From an uncultured Collinsella sp. (GTDB lineage Bacteria > Actinomycetota > Coriobacteriia > Coriobacteriales > Coriobacteriaceae): DNA of 64,000 nt. The number at the start of each line of letters is the position of its first letter. Position 1 is the stretch's first letter. The position numbers and the translations under genes were made by a program. The notes beneath the pieces are model-generated. The model was not told the origin of the DNA. It saw only the letters and a list, made by a program, of their open reading frames with translations, and did not search any database. The stretch spans positions 1 through 64,000 of the forward strand of contig UQKM01000004.1 in the NCBI GenBank assembly GCA_900541685.1. Direction: 5' to 3'. Below, piece by piece: positions 9,190 to 18,331 of this stretch.

Positions 9190-10680
9190 CTATTTAATCC
9201 TCATAAAACGACCAATAATCGAACTATAGCTAGGCCTGTCGAAGATATAGAGCGTCGCGCATGCGGCGACTGCGCCCCAAATGACAAGACCGATGGCGAC
9301 CGCAATCCATCCTGTCCAACTTCCAGCGAAGCAAGACAGTAGATAGCCAGGCATGGCCACGAGAACGGTCTGTAATACATACACGCCAAACGACCAAAAC
9401 GAACTCGAAAGAGAGTCCTTCGAGATTTTACGAGGCTCGTAGAGCAAAAGGTCAATCACGCGGTATAGATTGGATACGCAGGACGCAGCAATTGTGCCGA
9501 CGACCCCAAAACGCATTGTGAGTGGGATACCCAAGACGATAATGATTGCAGCCTGCAAGCAGGTCTGCGCCCTAGTCTCACGGTACATGCCAGCAGCAAT
9601 TACAAGTAGGCCCTGGGACGACTTGCCATGATAGAGAAAAACATTTAGGACGACGAGGAAACCGAGCAGGACATTGTGGTAATTTGCATCGTGAAACCCG
9701 CCTGCATACAAATCAACAAACGGCATAATCAATGAAAAAGCACATCCGCATGCCACAGCGGAGACTGCGTACACAAGCGCTCGATATGGCTTATAGGAAG
9801 ACCGAAGACCCTCGTAGTCTCCCTCAGCAATCTGTCGACCAAAGAGCGCCTGAAGCCCTGTACCAAGGACATTCGGAATCATCTGTAGCCCCGTAGATAC
9901 GAGCATGTAAACAGCAAGAACGCTAACTTCACTCATGCTCCCACAGAGGAAGGTCGCCAAAATAACGGGCGCGCCCGACTGAACGGCTCCCAAGATTTGG
10001 AGAAACAACGCATCCCATCTCTGGGGTAGCTGATAGTCACCGTAATCAACCTTGCAATTGAGCTTCGGATAATGGCGGCGTGTATACAGAGCGAGAATCA
10101 GGCTGCGCGCAAAAACCGCAGAGAGAGCCAACGCATAGACAGCGACAACAGGAGCATGGAGATAGGCAAACAAGAAAATGACGGCCGTGTTAACCAGCGT
10201 GAAGACCGTCGATGCGAGTTGAATGAGCCAGTTCTTTTGATCGGCGGTAAGGAAAACTTGGTACTTGGCGAGGGAAAAGAAATCCACGACGATCTTGGCA
10301 CCCAACAGGAAGGTAAGCACCATGATCTCCCAAGGCGCAAGCGAACCTACCGAGACAAATATGGGATAAACGACCGAAAGGCCAACCAGCAAGACAAGAA
10401 ACAACATGCCCGACTTCTGATAAAAGACCTTCGAGGCCGAAGCCACGACGTTAATCCCATCCCAGTCGCCCTTAGCAATAGGCTTATATAGAGCGAAGGT
10501 CGCCGCACCAGAAATACCAGCTTCGACAAGTGCGAAATAACCAATAAACTGAGTTAGAGAGGTCACCAGACCGTTAACCTCGGATCCATATACGCCAATA
10601 ATCGCCCTTGGGACGAGGAAGCCGGCAACGATAGCGGTCAACTGGTAGACCAAGTTCCAAAAAGTATTCTTTGCAAACAT
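9190..10680 (-). CDS. Lipid-linked oligosaccharide flippase (Wzx/MVF-like), 496 aa
   Basis: Starts MFAKNTFWNLVYQLTAIVAGFLVPRAIIGVYGSEVNGLV, a standard Wzx N terminus (polysaccharide biosynthesis protein family, PF01943), with about 12-14 membrane helices along its length. It flips undecaprenyl-pyrophosphate-linked repeat units across the membrane for Wzy. The start at 10680 is set by homology; the frame is open further upstream, but there it overlaps the pyruvyl transferase gene. Spacing to that gene is 16 bases. The ribosome-binding site is weak (AGGTG), suggesting translational coupling. Confidence 0.85.
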   Translation of the reverse strand: MFAKNTFWNLVYQLTAIVAGFLVPRAIIGVYGSEVNGLVTSLTQFIGYFALVEAGISGAATFALYKPIAKGDWDGINVVASASKVFYQKSGMLFLVLLVGLSVVYPIFVSVGSLAPWEIMVLTFLLGAKIVVDFFSLAKYQVFLTADQKNWLIQLASTVFTLVNTAVIFLFAYLHAPVVAVYALALSAVFARSLILALYTRRHYPKLNCKVDYGDYQLPQRWDALFLQILGAVQSGAPVILATFLCGSMSEVSVLAVYMLVSTGLQMIPNVLGTGLQALFGRQIAEGDYEGLRSSYKPYRALVYAVSAVACGCAFSLIMPFVDLYAGGFHDANYHNVLLGFLVVLNVFLYHGKSSQGLLVIAAGMYRETRAQTCLQAAIIIVLGIPLTMRFGVVGTIAASCVSNLYRVIDLLLYEPRKISKDSLSSSFWSFGVYVLQTVLVAMPGYLLSCFAGSWTGWIAVAIGLVIWGAVAACATLYIFDRPSYSSIIGRFMRIK

Positions 10681-10696
10681 AAGCCAGAAACGACAC

Positions 10697-11782
10697 CTAC
10701 AATCCAATGCAGCGAGCGATAAAGGCACGCGCTGTATCACGGTCATGTGAGAGGGTCTGGTTTGCATGACCATAGTCAACAGCCGAAGTAACGACCTCGT
10801 CTCGATACAGACAACCCTCAATTCCATAACGTGCGAGCAGGTCTGTAATTCTGACGTTACTCTGAACGGCGGAGTCCGACGTTTTAACGACAAACGACTT
10901 ATTGAAATTCATGGAGAAGCAGGCGCCGTGGAAGGAGTCCGTGCAAACAAACGACGCCTCACTAACAAGCTTCAAGAAAGCAGCCGGACCGATACCCCTC
11001 ACGTTAATCATGCCGGGGAATTTCTTCGTGTTGTAATGAATGCAGACGACAGGAACGCCGAGCTCGCTGGCGATCTTCCTAGCTCGATCCACGAGTTTTT
11101 GCTCAGAGTTAAGCGTATAAAGCAGAACATAGGATTGAGGTATCGTATCCAAGCCGTCATCTGAGGCTAACGCCGACCAGTCATCGCCCGTAAGAAGCAG
11201 GGTCGGATCAGGCATAAATACAGATTCGAGCCCCATCTCGCTAAGGACCTCCATAGAGCTCGGTTCCCTAACGGAAAGACCAGTGAACTTTGCCAGCCTG
11301 TCGGCCGCGCCTTCATCGCATGCCAAAATGGATTCCGCCGTCGCATCTCCCAGACTGGCAGCATAAGACGCGACCTTTGTAACTTCAGCGATGCCTTCAC
11401 CCAAGAAGACTGGGTCATGCCCATTAACCCGAGGATTGAAAACCTGATCGCTGCCAATGAGGACGCAGTCGAGGCTCTTGGCTCTATCAATAAGAGCTTG
11501 CTTATCCAGCTTTCCCGTAGGGCTTAGATTGCGCTTAGCAAATCGACTGAACGAATTAAGCCTCTGGCGCTCAAAACCCCTGCGAAGGAAATAGCGAACG
11601 GCATCCGAAGGATTGAACGAGAAGCACGTACCCAACTCTCGATCATCGAGTTCCTTATTGCTGTAATTGAGCACTTCGCAGTCGCAGCCCAACGACATCA
11701 CGGTCCTGCGCAGAGCACATGCTTGTAGCGAAGCACCATAATTTACGGTATTCGAAAATGTGAGGATGCCTATGCGTTTCAA
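10697..11782 (-). CDS. Polysaccharide pyruvyl transferase family protein, 361 aa
   Basis: Begins MKRIGILTFSNTVNYGASLQA, the diagnostic start of PF04230 proteins, with later GSDQVFNP, the SxRE element (SVREPSS), PDPTLL and TDSFHGACFSM. The enzyme moves a pyruvate ketal from PEP onto a sugar of the repeat unit, adding negative charge to the capsule. It sits between the serine-acetyltransferase-like gene and wzx in the operon. No membrane segment. Confidence 0.9.
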   Translation of the reverse strand: MKRIGILTFSNTVNYGASLQACALRRTVMSLGCDCEVLNYSNKELDDRELGTCFSFNPSDAVRYFLRRGFERQRLNSFSRFAKRNLSPTGKLDKQALIDRAKSLDCVLIGSDQVFNPRVNGHDPVFLGEGIAEVTKVASYAASLGDATAESILACDEGAADRLAKFTGLSVREPSSMEVLSEMGLESVFMPDPTLLLTGDDWSALASDDGLDTIPQSYVLLYTLNSEQKLVDRARKIASELGVPVVCIHYNTKKFPGMINVRGIGPAAFLKLVSEASFVCTDSFHGACFSMNFNKSFVVKTSDSAVQSNVRITDLLARYGIEGCLYRDEVVTSAVDYGHANQTLSHDRDTARAFIARCIGL

Positions 11783-11812
11783 TATCTTACCGCCTAACTA
11801 TTCGCAAGCTCG

Positions 11813-12343
11813 TTAAACCAAATTGATGATGTAACCTTCAGTAGCGTTATCGGTTTCGATAATCTTGCACGGGTTGCCAATGACTATCGAATGATCGGGA
11901 ATATCCTGGTTAACAAAGGTATTGGAGGCAATAAAGACATCGTTTCCAATGGTCACATTACCTGCAACCGTCGAGTTAATTCCGAGATACACGCGGTCAC
12001 CAATCGTAGGGACGCCCTTTCTATGGCCACGGTTTTCTTGGCCGATGGTGCATCCCTTATGGATGTTCACGTTACGGCCGAACTTCGCGCCGGCGTTTAC
12101 AGTAATGCCGTAAGGGTGACCAATGTAGAAGCCTTCACCAATTTGAGTTGATGGCGAAATCTCGAGTCCACACTTCCTGGAAAGATGTTTCCTCGGAAGC
12201 GTGAAGAGGAGTTTTCGCAAACCCCCTGCCTGACACATCCTTAGATAGAAAACATAGCGGTAGCCAAAATCACCTAATAACCGGCCGAGCTTTACGCCTT
12301 GCGTACCGAAATAGTGATAAGTATCTTTAGCGAATACGTCCAC
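11813..12343 (-). CDS. Serine-acetyltransferase-like capsule O-acetyltransferase, 176 aa
   Basis: The C-terminal half is a hexapeptide left-handed helix of the CysE/colanic-acid acetyltransferase kind (GEGFYIGHPYGITVNAGAKFG, NIHKGCTIGQENRG, GDRVYLGINSTVAGNVTIG, ASNTFVNQDIPD). The His of IHKGC is the expected catalytic residue. Context makes sugar O-acetylation more likely than cysteine synthesis. GTG at 12343 is taken as the start: AGGAGAG lies eight bases upstream and the previous gene's TAG is at 12345-12347, so the genes are coupled with one base between them. Confidence 0.85.
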   Translation of the reverse strand: MDVFAKDTYHYFGTQGVKLGRLLGDFGYRYVFYLRMCQAGGLRKLLFTLPRKHLSRKCGLEISPSTQIGEGFYIGHPYGITVNAGAKFGRNVNIHKGCTIGQENRGHRKGVPTIGDRVYLGINSTVAGNVTIGNDVFIASNTFVNQDIPDHSIVIGNPCKIIETDNATEGYIINLV

Positions 12344-12344
12344 T

Positions 12345-13145
12345 CTAACTTCTCTCTCCTCTAGCAATCTTTTCGCGAACAACGCCAAAGATTCTCTTAG
12401 TTCCTACAACCAAGCCACCGTCACTAAGCTCCATGAGAATTCGACCCAAAATCTGCGAAAGCCTTCGCCCAATGAAAGGGGAACACTTACGCACAACCTT
12501 CCGCTTGATGCGATATTTGGGCTCAACCCAGCTTCCCGAAGAGCGATGGATGCTGTACGTTTCACGCTTGATGTGATAACCGCCGAAACCGTAAACGGGG
12601 TTGAACGCTTTGGAGTCCAAGGCAAGCCAGCCACCGAAATGCTGCTCTTTATTCACGCGTTCAAAGCCGATTTTTTGAAGCTCAGCAGTGAATACCTCAT
12701 TCACCGTGATCTTGTCGAGAAAATCAGGATCACAGGAGAACTCCATCGACTCATATCGTTCCACGCATGCGCGAATTACAGGGTCATGAGGCTCAACAGC
12801 AACAATCAAGCCGGTGGTGGCAGTCAACGAGGATTCTTCGATTGCAGTGAAAGGAATGCTTTCCATGAGAGGCGATATGTCTCGTATGAGCTCGCTGCCG
12901 ATATCCATATAGATGCCGCCGTACTCATACAAGACCTTAAAGCGAGCGTAGTCCGACACAAATGCCCAGAGGCCCGCCGCATACGCGCCCCTTGACCAAG
13001 AGCATGATGCGAAGTCGAAGTTATCCTCATTCCACTGCTTGACCTCAAACCCAGGCGCAAACTTCTCCCACGAAGCCAAGGACCTCACAGCAGTCTCAGA
13101 GAGCGGATTGCCTCCGAACCAGCAGTAATGAATAGTCTTATCCAT
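12345..13145 (-). CDS. DXD-type glycosyltransferase (capsular polysaccharide synthesis), 266 aa
   Basis: MDKTIHYCWFGGNPLSETAVRS...KQWNEDNFDF...FVSDYARFKVLYEYGGIYMDIGSEL is a textbook glycosyltransferase of PF04488 (Gly_transf_sug), with the metal-binding DxD realised as YMDIGSE. It transfers a sugar from a nucleotide donor to the growing lipid-linked unit in the cytoplasm; donor and linkage cannot be read from the sequence. GGAG lies seven bases before ATG. A basic C-terminal tail probably binds the membrane. Confidence 0.88.
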   Translation of the reverse strand: MDKTIHYCWFGGNPLSETAVRSLASWEKFAPGFEVKQWNEDNFDFASCSWSRGAYAAGLWAFVSDYARFKVLYEYGGIYMDIGSELIRDISPLMESIPFTAIEESSLTATTGLIVAVEPHDPVIRACVERYESMEFSCDPDFLDKITVNEVFTAELQKIGFERVNKEQHFGGWLALDSKAFNPVYGFGGYHIKRETYSIHRSSGSWVEPKYRIKRKVVRKCSPFIGRRLSQILGRILMELSDGGLVVGTKRIFGVVREKIARGERS

Positions 13146-13224
13146 CGTCACGCTCCTAAATGTGCAACTTGGAAATAAGAAACGGAGTCTGACGGGTCTC
13201 CAATATCGCCCAAGAAAGCGAGTC

Positions 13225-14280
13225 TCACCGGCAAATATCTTCGTAAACCATGCCAAGCCGGTTCATAAACGCCGTAAGGGAAAAGGCATCTTTTATGCGA
13301 GCTCGTCCCTGAATTCCAATCATTTCCTTGTAAGAGATATCGCTCATGAGATTCTCGAGCTTAGTGGCCAACGCATCAACATCATCAACTGGAAACATAA
13401 TTCCGTCTACGCCGTCGGTAATGACTTGTGGAATACCCCCGACAGGAGTCGCAATGGTAGCAAGTCCGTACGACATTGCCTCAAGCACACTCATAGGCAT
13501 GCCCTCATTCTTCGAAGGAAGGCAGAACATGCTACTGTTGCGAAAGGCTTCGTCTTTTTTTTCACCTTTAGCCCAGCCTATAAAGCTGCACCTGTCACCA
13601 ATTCCAAGTTCATCCGCCAGTTGTTCATATGCTGGCACATCCCCGTCTCCGCCAAAGACAAAACGCGCATCGGGATGAGTCTTAAGAACGCGCTTAGCAG
13701 CGCGCAAAAGTAAATCCGGACTCTTGCGCGCATCAAGACGCCCCATGAACAAAACCGTATTGCACGAATAATCAATAGCGTTAACCTCAGGAACGTCAAC
13801 GGCGTTATGCACCACCACGATACGATCCAAGGAACAGATGTGCCTTTTTAGAAGGAATTCCTTCCACTCCTCCGACAGAACGACCACCTTTGAGCAACAT
13901 TCAAAGGAATGCGAGATATCGCGTCTCTCAGCCTCGCTACATTCTTCGTCAAACCAAACACCGAACTCGCTACCATGCAGATGGAGAAGAACGGGTTTGT
14001 TTCGAAAGAAGGCCGCCCTCATGAAGATCTTTTTTCGGCGATAGCTGCCACGAGACGCCATATGCACATGTACGAGATCGCACGCGTTGAGCCTGCTGAG
14101 ATATTTCATATAAGCCACAAGGGCAATGGAGAGCTTCTTGAACTTCCCGCCCTCAGCAGTTGTCGAAATGAATTCTATTGAACCTTCGTTACGATTCGAC
14201 CACTTCATAATGTTGTTTTCAACCGTGGAGATGCCACCCATAGCATCAAGACTCGGGCCAATCATCAACACTTTAGGCAT
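13225..14280 (-). CDS. Glycosyltransferase family 4 (GT-B fold), 351 aa
   Basis: A GT4 enzyme: N-terminal domain with GPSLDAMGGISTVENNI and VHVHMASRGS, C-terminal domain with NAVDVP, FMGRLDARKSPDLLLRAA, FGGDGD and the EGMPMSVLEAMSYGLATIATPVGG nucleotide-sugar-binding stretch containing the EX7E motif. It adds a sugar with retention of configuration. ATG at 14280 has AGGTG six bases upstream, and the start overlaps the end of the TupA-like gene by eight bases. An in-frame GTG three codons earlier is possible. Confidence 0.9.
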   Translation of the reverse strand: MPKVLMIGPSLDAMGGISTVENNIMKWSNRNEGSIEFISTTAEGGKFKKLSIALVAYMKYLSRLNACDLVHVHMASRGSYRRKKIFMRAAFFRNKPVLLHLHGSEFGVWFDEECSEAERRDISHSFECCSKVVVLSEEWKEFLLKRHICSLDRIVVVHNAVDVPEVNAIDYSCNTVLFMGRLDARKSPDLLLRAAKRVLKTHPDARFVFGGDGDVPAYEQLADELGIGDRCSFIGWAKGEKKDEAFRNSSMFCLPSKNEGMPMSVLEAMSYGLATIATPVGGIPQVITDGVDGIMFPVDDVDALATKLENLMSDISYKEMIGIQGRARIKDAFSLTAFMNRLGMVYEDICR

Positions 14281-15226
14281 TATCAGCACCTAAAGATCTT
14301 TTAGAAGAAGGGCAAGACCAATCGCAGTACTTTTCTAAATGGGAAACAGTTGGCAAAACAAACAAATCGCCAAGCTCTCGGTCAAGTCTATCGGGTTGCT
14401 CCTCTAGTGCATAGAAGGGATCGTATCCGCCTCCGGTATAGAAAGTCATCTCGCCAAAGTAAGGTTTACCGCCAATGTTGTACCAGTCAACCCGCACGTG
14501 AGGGAAACCATCAGAGAGTTTCTCGGAAAGCTCAAGCATAAGTTCGTAGTTCTCGGGCTTTACAGTAGGCTCATGCTCAGATACCTCATGGTCGATATCG
14601 CCACGCTGCTCCCATTCAGTAGAAAAGTACTGCATTTCATGATTAGTGAAACGATCGGCGTCCGTCTGAACAAGAGCTGCCTTACCGTCAAAACAATAGA
14701 ATTTGTAATCAGTCGGAGTCGCTCTTCCAGGTTCATCAAGAAATGCTTCCGCCACAATGCGAGGCGTGATACCGAGATAAGCCCACTCCCTGCCCTGCCA
14801 ATACCAGTTTCTATGCAAGGCAACATTCAGACGTTTCTTGGCCTCAACAAAATCAAAATTCGACTTATCCGTGCAAACAAATGTGCTCTGCGAGTCGTGA
14901 GTACATTTAAGCACAAACTTCTCCGGCAATTTATCGAGATCGATCTCTTCAGCTGCATTGAAAACACCGAAAAGTGGCACAAGATACTCGGACCCAATAC
15001 GTTGTTCGACGAAAGAGCGCACGCCATATTTATCTGCGAGCTGAGTCAAAACTGGATTATGGTAGTTAAGCTTGTACCACTGCAGCTTCTCATTGAATGT
15101 CTTAGGACACTCGAAATCAGGCTCGTAATGAAGTTTGGCTTTGAAGTAGAGACGCATATATGCCTCATCAGGAATGAAGCGCAGGTTGTTTTTAAGAGAA
15201 AGAGTAAACCTCTTTTTTAGCTTCAC
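14273..15226 (-). CDS. TupA-like ATP-grasp protein, 317 aa
   Basis: Matches the TupA-like ATPgrasp family (PF14305): PDEAYMRLYFKAKLHYEPDFECPKTFNEKLQWYKL at the N terminus, then LADKYGVRSFVEQRIG, KCTHDSQST, VRVDWYNIGGKPYFGEMTFYTGGGYDPF at the C terminus. Family members occur in capsule and teichuronopeptide loci and are thought to ligate an amino acid or act on glycans; the substrate here is unknown. The GTG start shares one base with the TAG of wecB, so the two are translationally coupled, and the GC content falls from this gene onward. Confidence 0.85.
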   Translation of the reverse strand: MKLKKRFTLSLKNNLRFIPDEAYMRLYFKAKLHYEPDFECPKTFNEKLQWYKLNYHNPVLTQLADKYGVRSFVEQRIGSEYLVPLFGVFNAAEEIDLDKLPEKFVLKCTHDSQSTFVCTDKSNFDFVEAKKRLNVALHRNWYWQGREWAYLGITPRIVAEAFLDEPGRATPTDYKFYCFDGKAALVQTDADRFTNHEMQYFSTEWEQRGDIDHEVSEHEPTVKPENYELMLELSEKLSDGFPHVRVDWYNIGGKPYFGEMTFYTGGGYDPFYALEEQPDRLDRELGDLFVLPTVSHLEKYCDWSCPSSKRSLGADNA

Positions 15227-16323
15227 TATTTACCTCCAATAACGTCCGCAATTCGCTCACTCGCATGTCCGTCACCGTAAGGATTCGACGCATGACTCAT
15301 GACCTCGTACTCGGCCTGATCGCTGAGCAGGCGGCTGAACTCGCGGTAGATCACGTCCTCCTCGGTGCCGACGAGCTTCAGCGTGCCGGCCGCCACGCCC
15401 TCGGGGCGCTCCGTGGTGTCGCGCATGACGAGCACCGGCTTGCCCAGACTCGGGGCCTCCTCCTGGATACCGCCGGAATCGGTGAGGATGAGGTGGCTCG
15501 CGGCCATGAAGTTGTGGAAATCGAGCACCTCGAGCGGGTCGATGATGTGCAGGCGGTCGAAGCCGTCGAGCTCCTCGTGGGCGGCCTTGCGGACGAGCGG
15601 GTTCATGTGGATGGGGTAGATTGCCTTTGTGTCCGGATGCTCCTCCATCACGCGGCGGATGGCGCGGAACATGCGGTGCATGGGCTCACCCAAGTTCTCG
15701 CGGCGATGCGCCGTGATGAGGATGAGGCGGGAGCCCTCAGCCCAATCGAGCTCGGGGTGGGAGTAGCCCTCGCGCACGGTAGTGCGCAGTGCGTCGATGC
15801 CGGTGTTGCCGGTGACCCAGATCCCGGACTCGAGCTTGCCCTCGCCGAGCAGGTTCTGCTTGCTCGCCTCCGTGGGCGCGAAGTAGTACTCGCTCACGAT
15901 GTCGACCGCCTGGCGGTTGAACTCCTCCGGCCAGGGGCTGTAGATGTCGTGCGTGCGCAGGCCGGCCTCCACATGCCCCACGGGGATCTGCAGGTAGAAA
16001 CACGCGAGCGCTGCGGCGAAGCTGGTCGTGGTGTCGCCGTGGACCAGGACCACGTCGGGCGTCTCGTCCTCGAGGACGGCCTTGAGCTTAAGCAGCACGT
16101 CGCACGTCACGTCGAACAGCGTCTGGCCCGGCTTCATGATCGCCAGGTCGTGGTCGGGAGTCACATCGAAGACGCGCAGAACCTGGTCCAGCATCTCGCG
16201 GTGCTGGCCGGTCACAGTCACGACGGTCTCGAACTCATCCGTACGCGCCTTGAGCTCGTTGACGAGCGGGCACATCTTGATTGCCTCCGGGCGGGTGCCG
16301 AAGACGAGCATTACCTTCTTCAA
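15226..16323 (-). CDS. wecB: UDP-N-acetylglucosamine 2-epimerase (non-hydrolysing)
   Basis: 365 residues, the usual length of WecB/MnaA. Starts KKVMLVFGTRPEAIKMCPLV and contains TGQHREMLDQVL, VHGDTTTSFAAALA, GHVEAGLRT, TAHRRENLG, PIHMNP and DSGGIQEEAPSLGKPVLVMRDTTERPE. It interconverts UDP-GlcNAc and UDP-ManNAc, the first step toward ManNAc or ManNAcA. The dehydrogenase gene wecC lies just upstream, so the pathway most likely continues to UDP-ManNAcA. GC-rich, unlike the genes downstream. Confidence 0.95.
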   Translation of the reverse strand: MKKVMLVFGTRPEAIKMCPLVNELKARTDEFETVVTVTGQHREMLDQVLRVFDVTPDHDLAIMKPGQTLFDVTCDVLLKLKAVLEDETPDVVLVHGDTTTSFAAALACFYLQIPVGHVEAGLRTHDIYSPWPEEFNRQAVDIVSEYYFAPTEASKQNLLGEGKLESGIWVTGNTGIDALRTTVREGYSHPELDWAEGSRLILITAHRRENLGEPMHRMFRAIRRVMEEHPDTKAIYPIHMNPLVRKAAHEELDGFDRLHIIDPLEVLDFHNFMAASHLILTDSGGIQEEAPSLGKPVLVMRDTTERPEGVAAGTLKLVGTEEDVIYREFSRLLSDQAEYEVMSHASNPYGDGHASERIADVIGGK

Positions 16324-16352
16324 AACGATTTCTCCTGAAGAGTCACATGGTC

Positions 16353-17570
16353 TTACAGCTTGTAGACGTTCTCTCCGTCGCCGCAGACGTTGCGCGGGTC
16401 GATGAGGACGCGCTCGCCGAAGATGCCGGGGTTGTCCGTGACCTGGGAGTGGCCGACCATCACGATCACCATCTCCAGTCCGTCCAGGAACTCATCCATA
16501 GAGTGGACCTGGCCGGGAACCTCGTCGCGCTCGACCCACGGGTCGTAGACCTTGACGGAGCCGGCGCAGAGGTGCTCGGACATGGACTCGAGCATCTGCA
16601 GCGTCGGGGACTCGCGGACGTCGTCGACGTTCTCCTTGTAGGTGAGGCCGTAGATGCCGACCTTCGAGGCGTCCGTGATGCCGCGCTCGACCATGACCTC
16701 GTGGGCCCGGTGCATGACGTACTCGGGCATGGAGGCGTTTGTCTGCAGGGCGAGACGGATGAAGTTGGCCGTCTCGGGGTAGTCGCCGACCAGGAACCAC
16801 GGGTCGACCGGGATGCAGTGGCCGCCGACGCCCGGGCCGGGGTTGAGGATGTTCACGCGCGGGTGCTTGTTGGCGATTCGGATGACCTCGGCGACGTCCA
16901 TGCCGCCGATGCGGCAGATCTTGGCGAGCTCGTTGGAGAAGGCGATGTTCACCGCGCGGAAGGTGTTCTCGACGACCTTGGTCATCTCGGCGGTGCGGAT
17001 GTCGGTGACGGAGATCTCGCCCTGGCAGAAGCTGGCGTAGACCTTCGCCACGGCCTCGCCCACCTCGGGGTCGTCGGCGCCGATGGTGCGGTTGTTGTGC
17101 AGCAGCTCGTAGACCATGTTGCCCGGGATGATGCGCTCGGGGGCGTGGACGAGCCTGACGTCCTCGCGGCCGGCCTCTATGAGTAGCGGGCGAACGAAGC
17201 GGTCGATGGTGTTGGGCGAGACGGTGGACTCGACTACGAGCACGGCGCCCTCGGGCGCGACCTCGAGGACGGTCTTGCAGGCCGCCACGACGTAGCAGGG
17301 GTCGATCTTCTTGTCTAGCTTGTCGTAGGGAGTGGGGACCGAGACGATGTAGGTGTCGCAGACCTGGTAGTCGGTGGAGAACTTGATTCCGGACTTCAGG
17401 GCGTCGGCGAACAGCTCGTCCAGGCCCTCCTCCTTGAAGGTAGTCTTGCCGGCGTTGAGCGTGGCGACGAGCTCCTCGTTGTAATCCGTGCCCACGACCT
17501 CCACGCCGTGGGATGCCATCATGAGGGCGGTGGGCAGGCCGATGTAGCCGAGACCGATAACGTTAACCAT
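16353..17570 (-). CDS. wecC: UDP-N-acetyl-D-mannosamine dehydrogenase
   Basis: 405 residues with the three domains of UDP-sugar dehydrogenases: NAD-binding start VNVIGLGYIGLPTALMMA, central ESTVSPNT and APERIIPGNM, catalytic Cys in NPGPGVGGHCIPVDPWF, and C-terminal LTYKENVDDVRESP. The GGHCIPVDP form is typical of WecC rather than UDP-glucose dehydrogenase. It oxidises UDP-ManNAc twice to UDP-ManNAcA using two NAD. Two bases separate its ATG from the end of the tagA-like gene; wecB follows. Confidence 0.93.
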   Translation of the reverse strand: MVNVIGLGYIGLPTALMMASHGVEVVGTDYNEELVATLNAGKTTFKEEGLDELFADALKSGIKFSTDYQVCDTYIVSVPTPYDKLDKKIDPCYVVAACKTVLEVAPEGAVLVVESTVSPNTIDRFVRPLLIEAGREDVRLVHAPERIIPGNMVYELLHNNRTIGADDPEVGEAVAKVYASFCQGEISVTDIRTAEMTKVVENTFRAVNIAFSNELAKICRIGGMDVAEVIRIANKHPRVNILNPGPGVGGHCIPVDPWFLVGDYPETANFIRLALQTNASMPEYVMHRAHEVMVERGITDASKVGIYGLTYKENVDDVRESPTLQMLESMSEHLCAGSVKVYDPWVERDEVPGQVHSMDEFLDGLEMVIVMVGHSQVTDNPGIFGERVLIDPRNVCGDGENVYKL

Positions 17571-17572
17571 TG

Positions 17573-18331
17573 CTATTCACCTTTCTTAGCGAACTTGTAT
17601 TTATACGTGAGGGCGACGAATTTTAGGTTGCCGATGATGTAGCGTTTCCACAGCCTTCCGGGCTCCTGGATGAAGCGGTAGAACCACTCCAGGCCGTGCT
17701 TCTGCATCCACGTCGGAGCTCGGTCGGTTACGCCGGCAACAACATCGAAGCTGCCGCCGACGCCCATGACGAAGGGGATTCCGATCTGGTCGATGTACTT
17801 GTGGACCCAGTACTCTTTCTTGGGAGAGGAGAAAGCGACGAACATCATGTCGGCTCCCGAGGCGGCCATATCGGATACGATCTGGGGCTCGTCCGCCTCG
17901 GTGAAGTAGCCGTTGCGATACCCTGCGATCTGGATGCCCGGGTACCTGTCCTCGAAAATCGCTTTGACCTTGGTGACCACCTCTTCCTTCGCCCCGAAGA
18001 GGTAGATGCGGTAGCCCTTCTCGGACGCCAGCCCGACAAGCCTCTGGAACAGGTCGATGCCCGTGACGCGTTCCCCGAGAGGAACCCCCAGCTTTTTCGC
18101 CGCCCAGACGATCGAGGCGCCGTCGGCGTTGATCAGGGGGCATTCGTTGACGATTGACGCGAGCTCGGGATCCGCCTCCATCAGGTTGACCTTGGAGGCG
18201 TTGATTACGACATGCTGGGTCGGTACGCCCCTCGCGATGATCTTCTCGATTTCATCCACCGTCTCGTCAAGCGAGATGGCGTTTACATACGTGTTCAGAA
18301 TTGGATAACGATTGCCGGCTGACACTAGCAC
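17573..18331 (-). CDS. WecG/TagA/CpsF family glycosyltransferase, 252 aa
   Basis: Family signature (PF03808): ASKVNLMEADPEL, NADGASIVWAAKKLGVPLGERVTGIDL, YLFGAKEEVVTKV, GYRNGYF and VAFSSPKKEYWVHKY, followed by a basic C-terminal tail that anchors the protein at the membrane. Family members add ManNAc or ManNAcA to undecaprenyl-PP-GlcNAc, which agrees with wecB and wecC immediately downstream. The GTG start at 18331 overlaps the end of the phosphoglycosyl transferase gene by seven bases; a GTG two codons later is an alternative. Confidence 0.9.
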   Translation of the reverse strand: MLVSAGNRYPILNTYVNAISLDETVDEIEKIIARGVPTQHVVINASKVNLMEADPELASIVNECPLINADGASIVWAAKKLGVPLGERVTGIDLFQRLVGLASEKGYRIYLFGAKEEVVTKVKAIFEDRYPGIQIAGYRNGYFTEADEPQIVSDMAASGADMMFVAFSSPKKEYWVHKYIDQIGIPFVMGVGGSFDVVAGVTDRAPTWMQKHGLEWFYRFIQEPGRLWKRYIIGNLKFVALTYKYKFAKKGE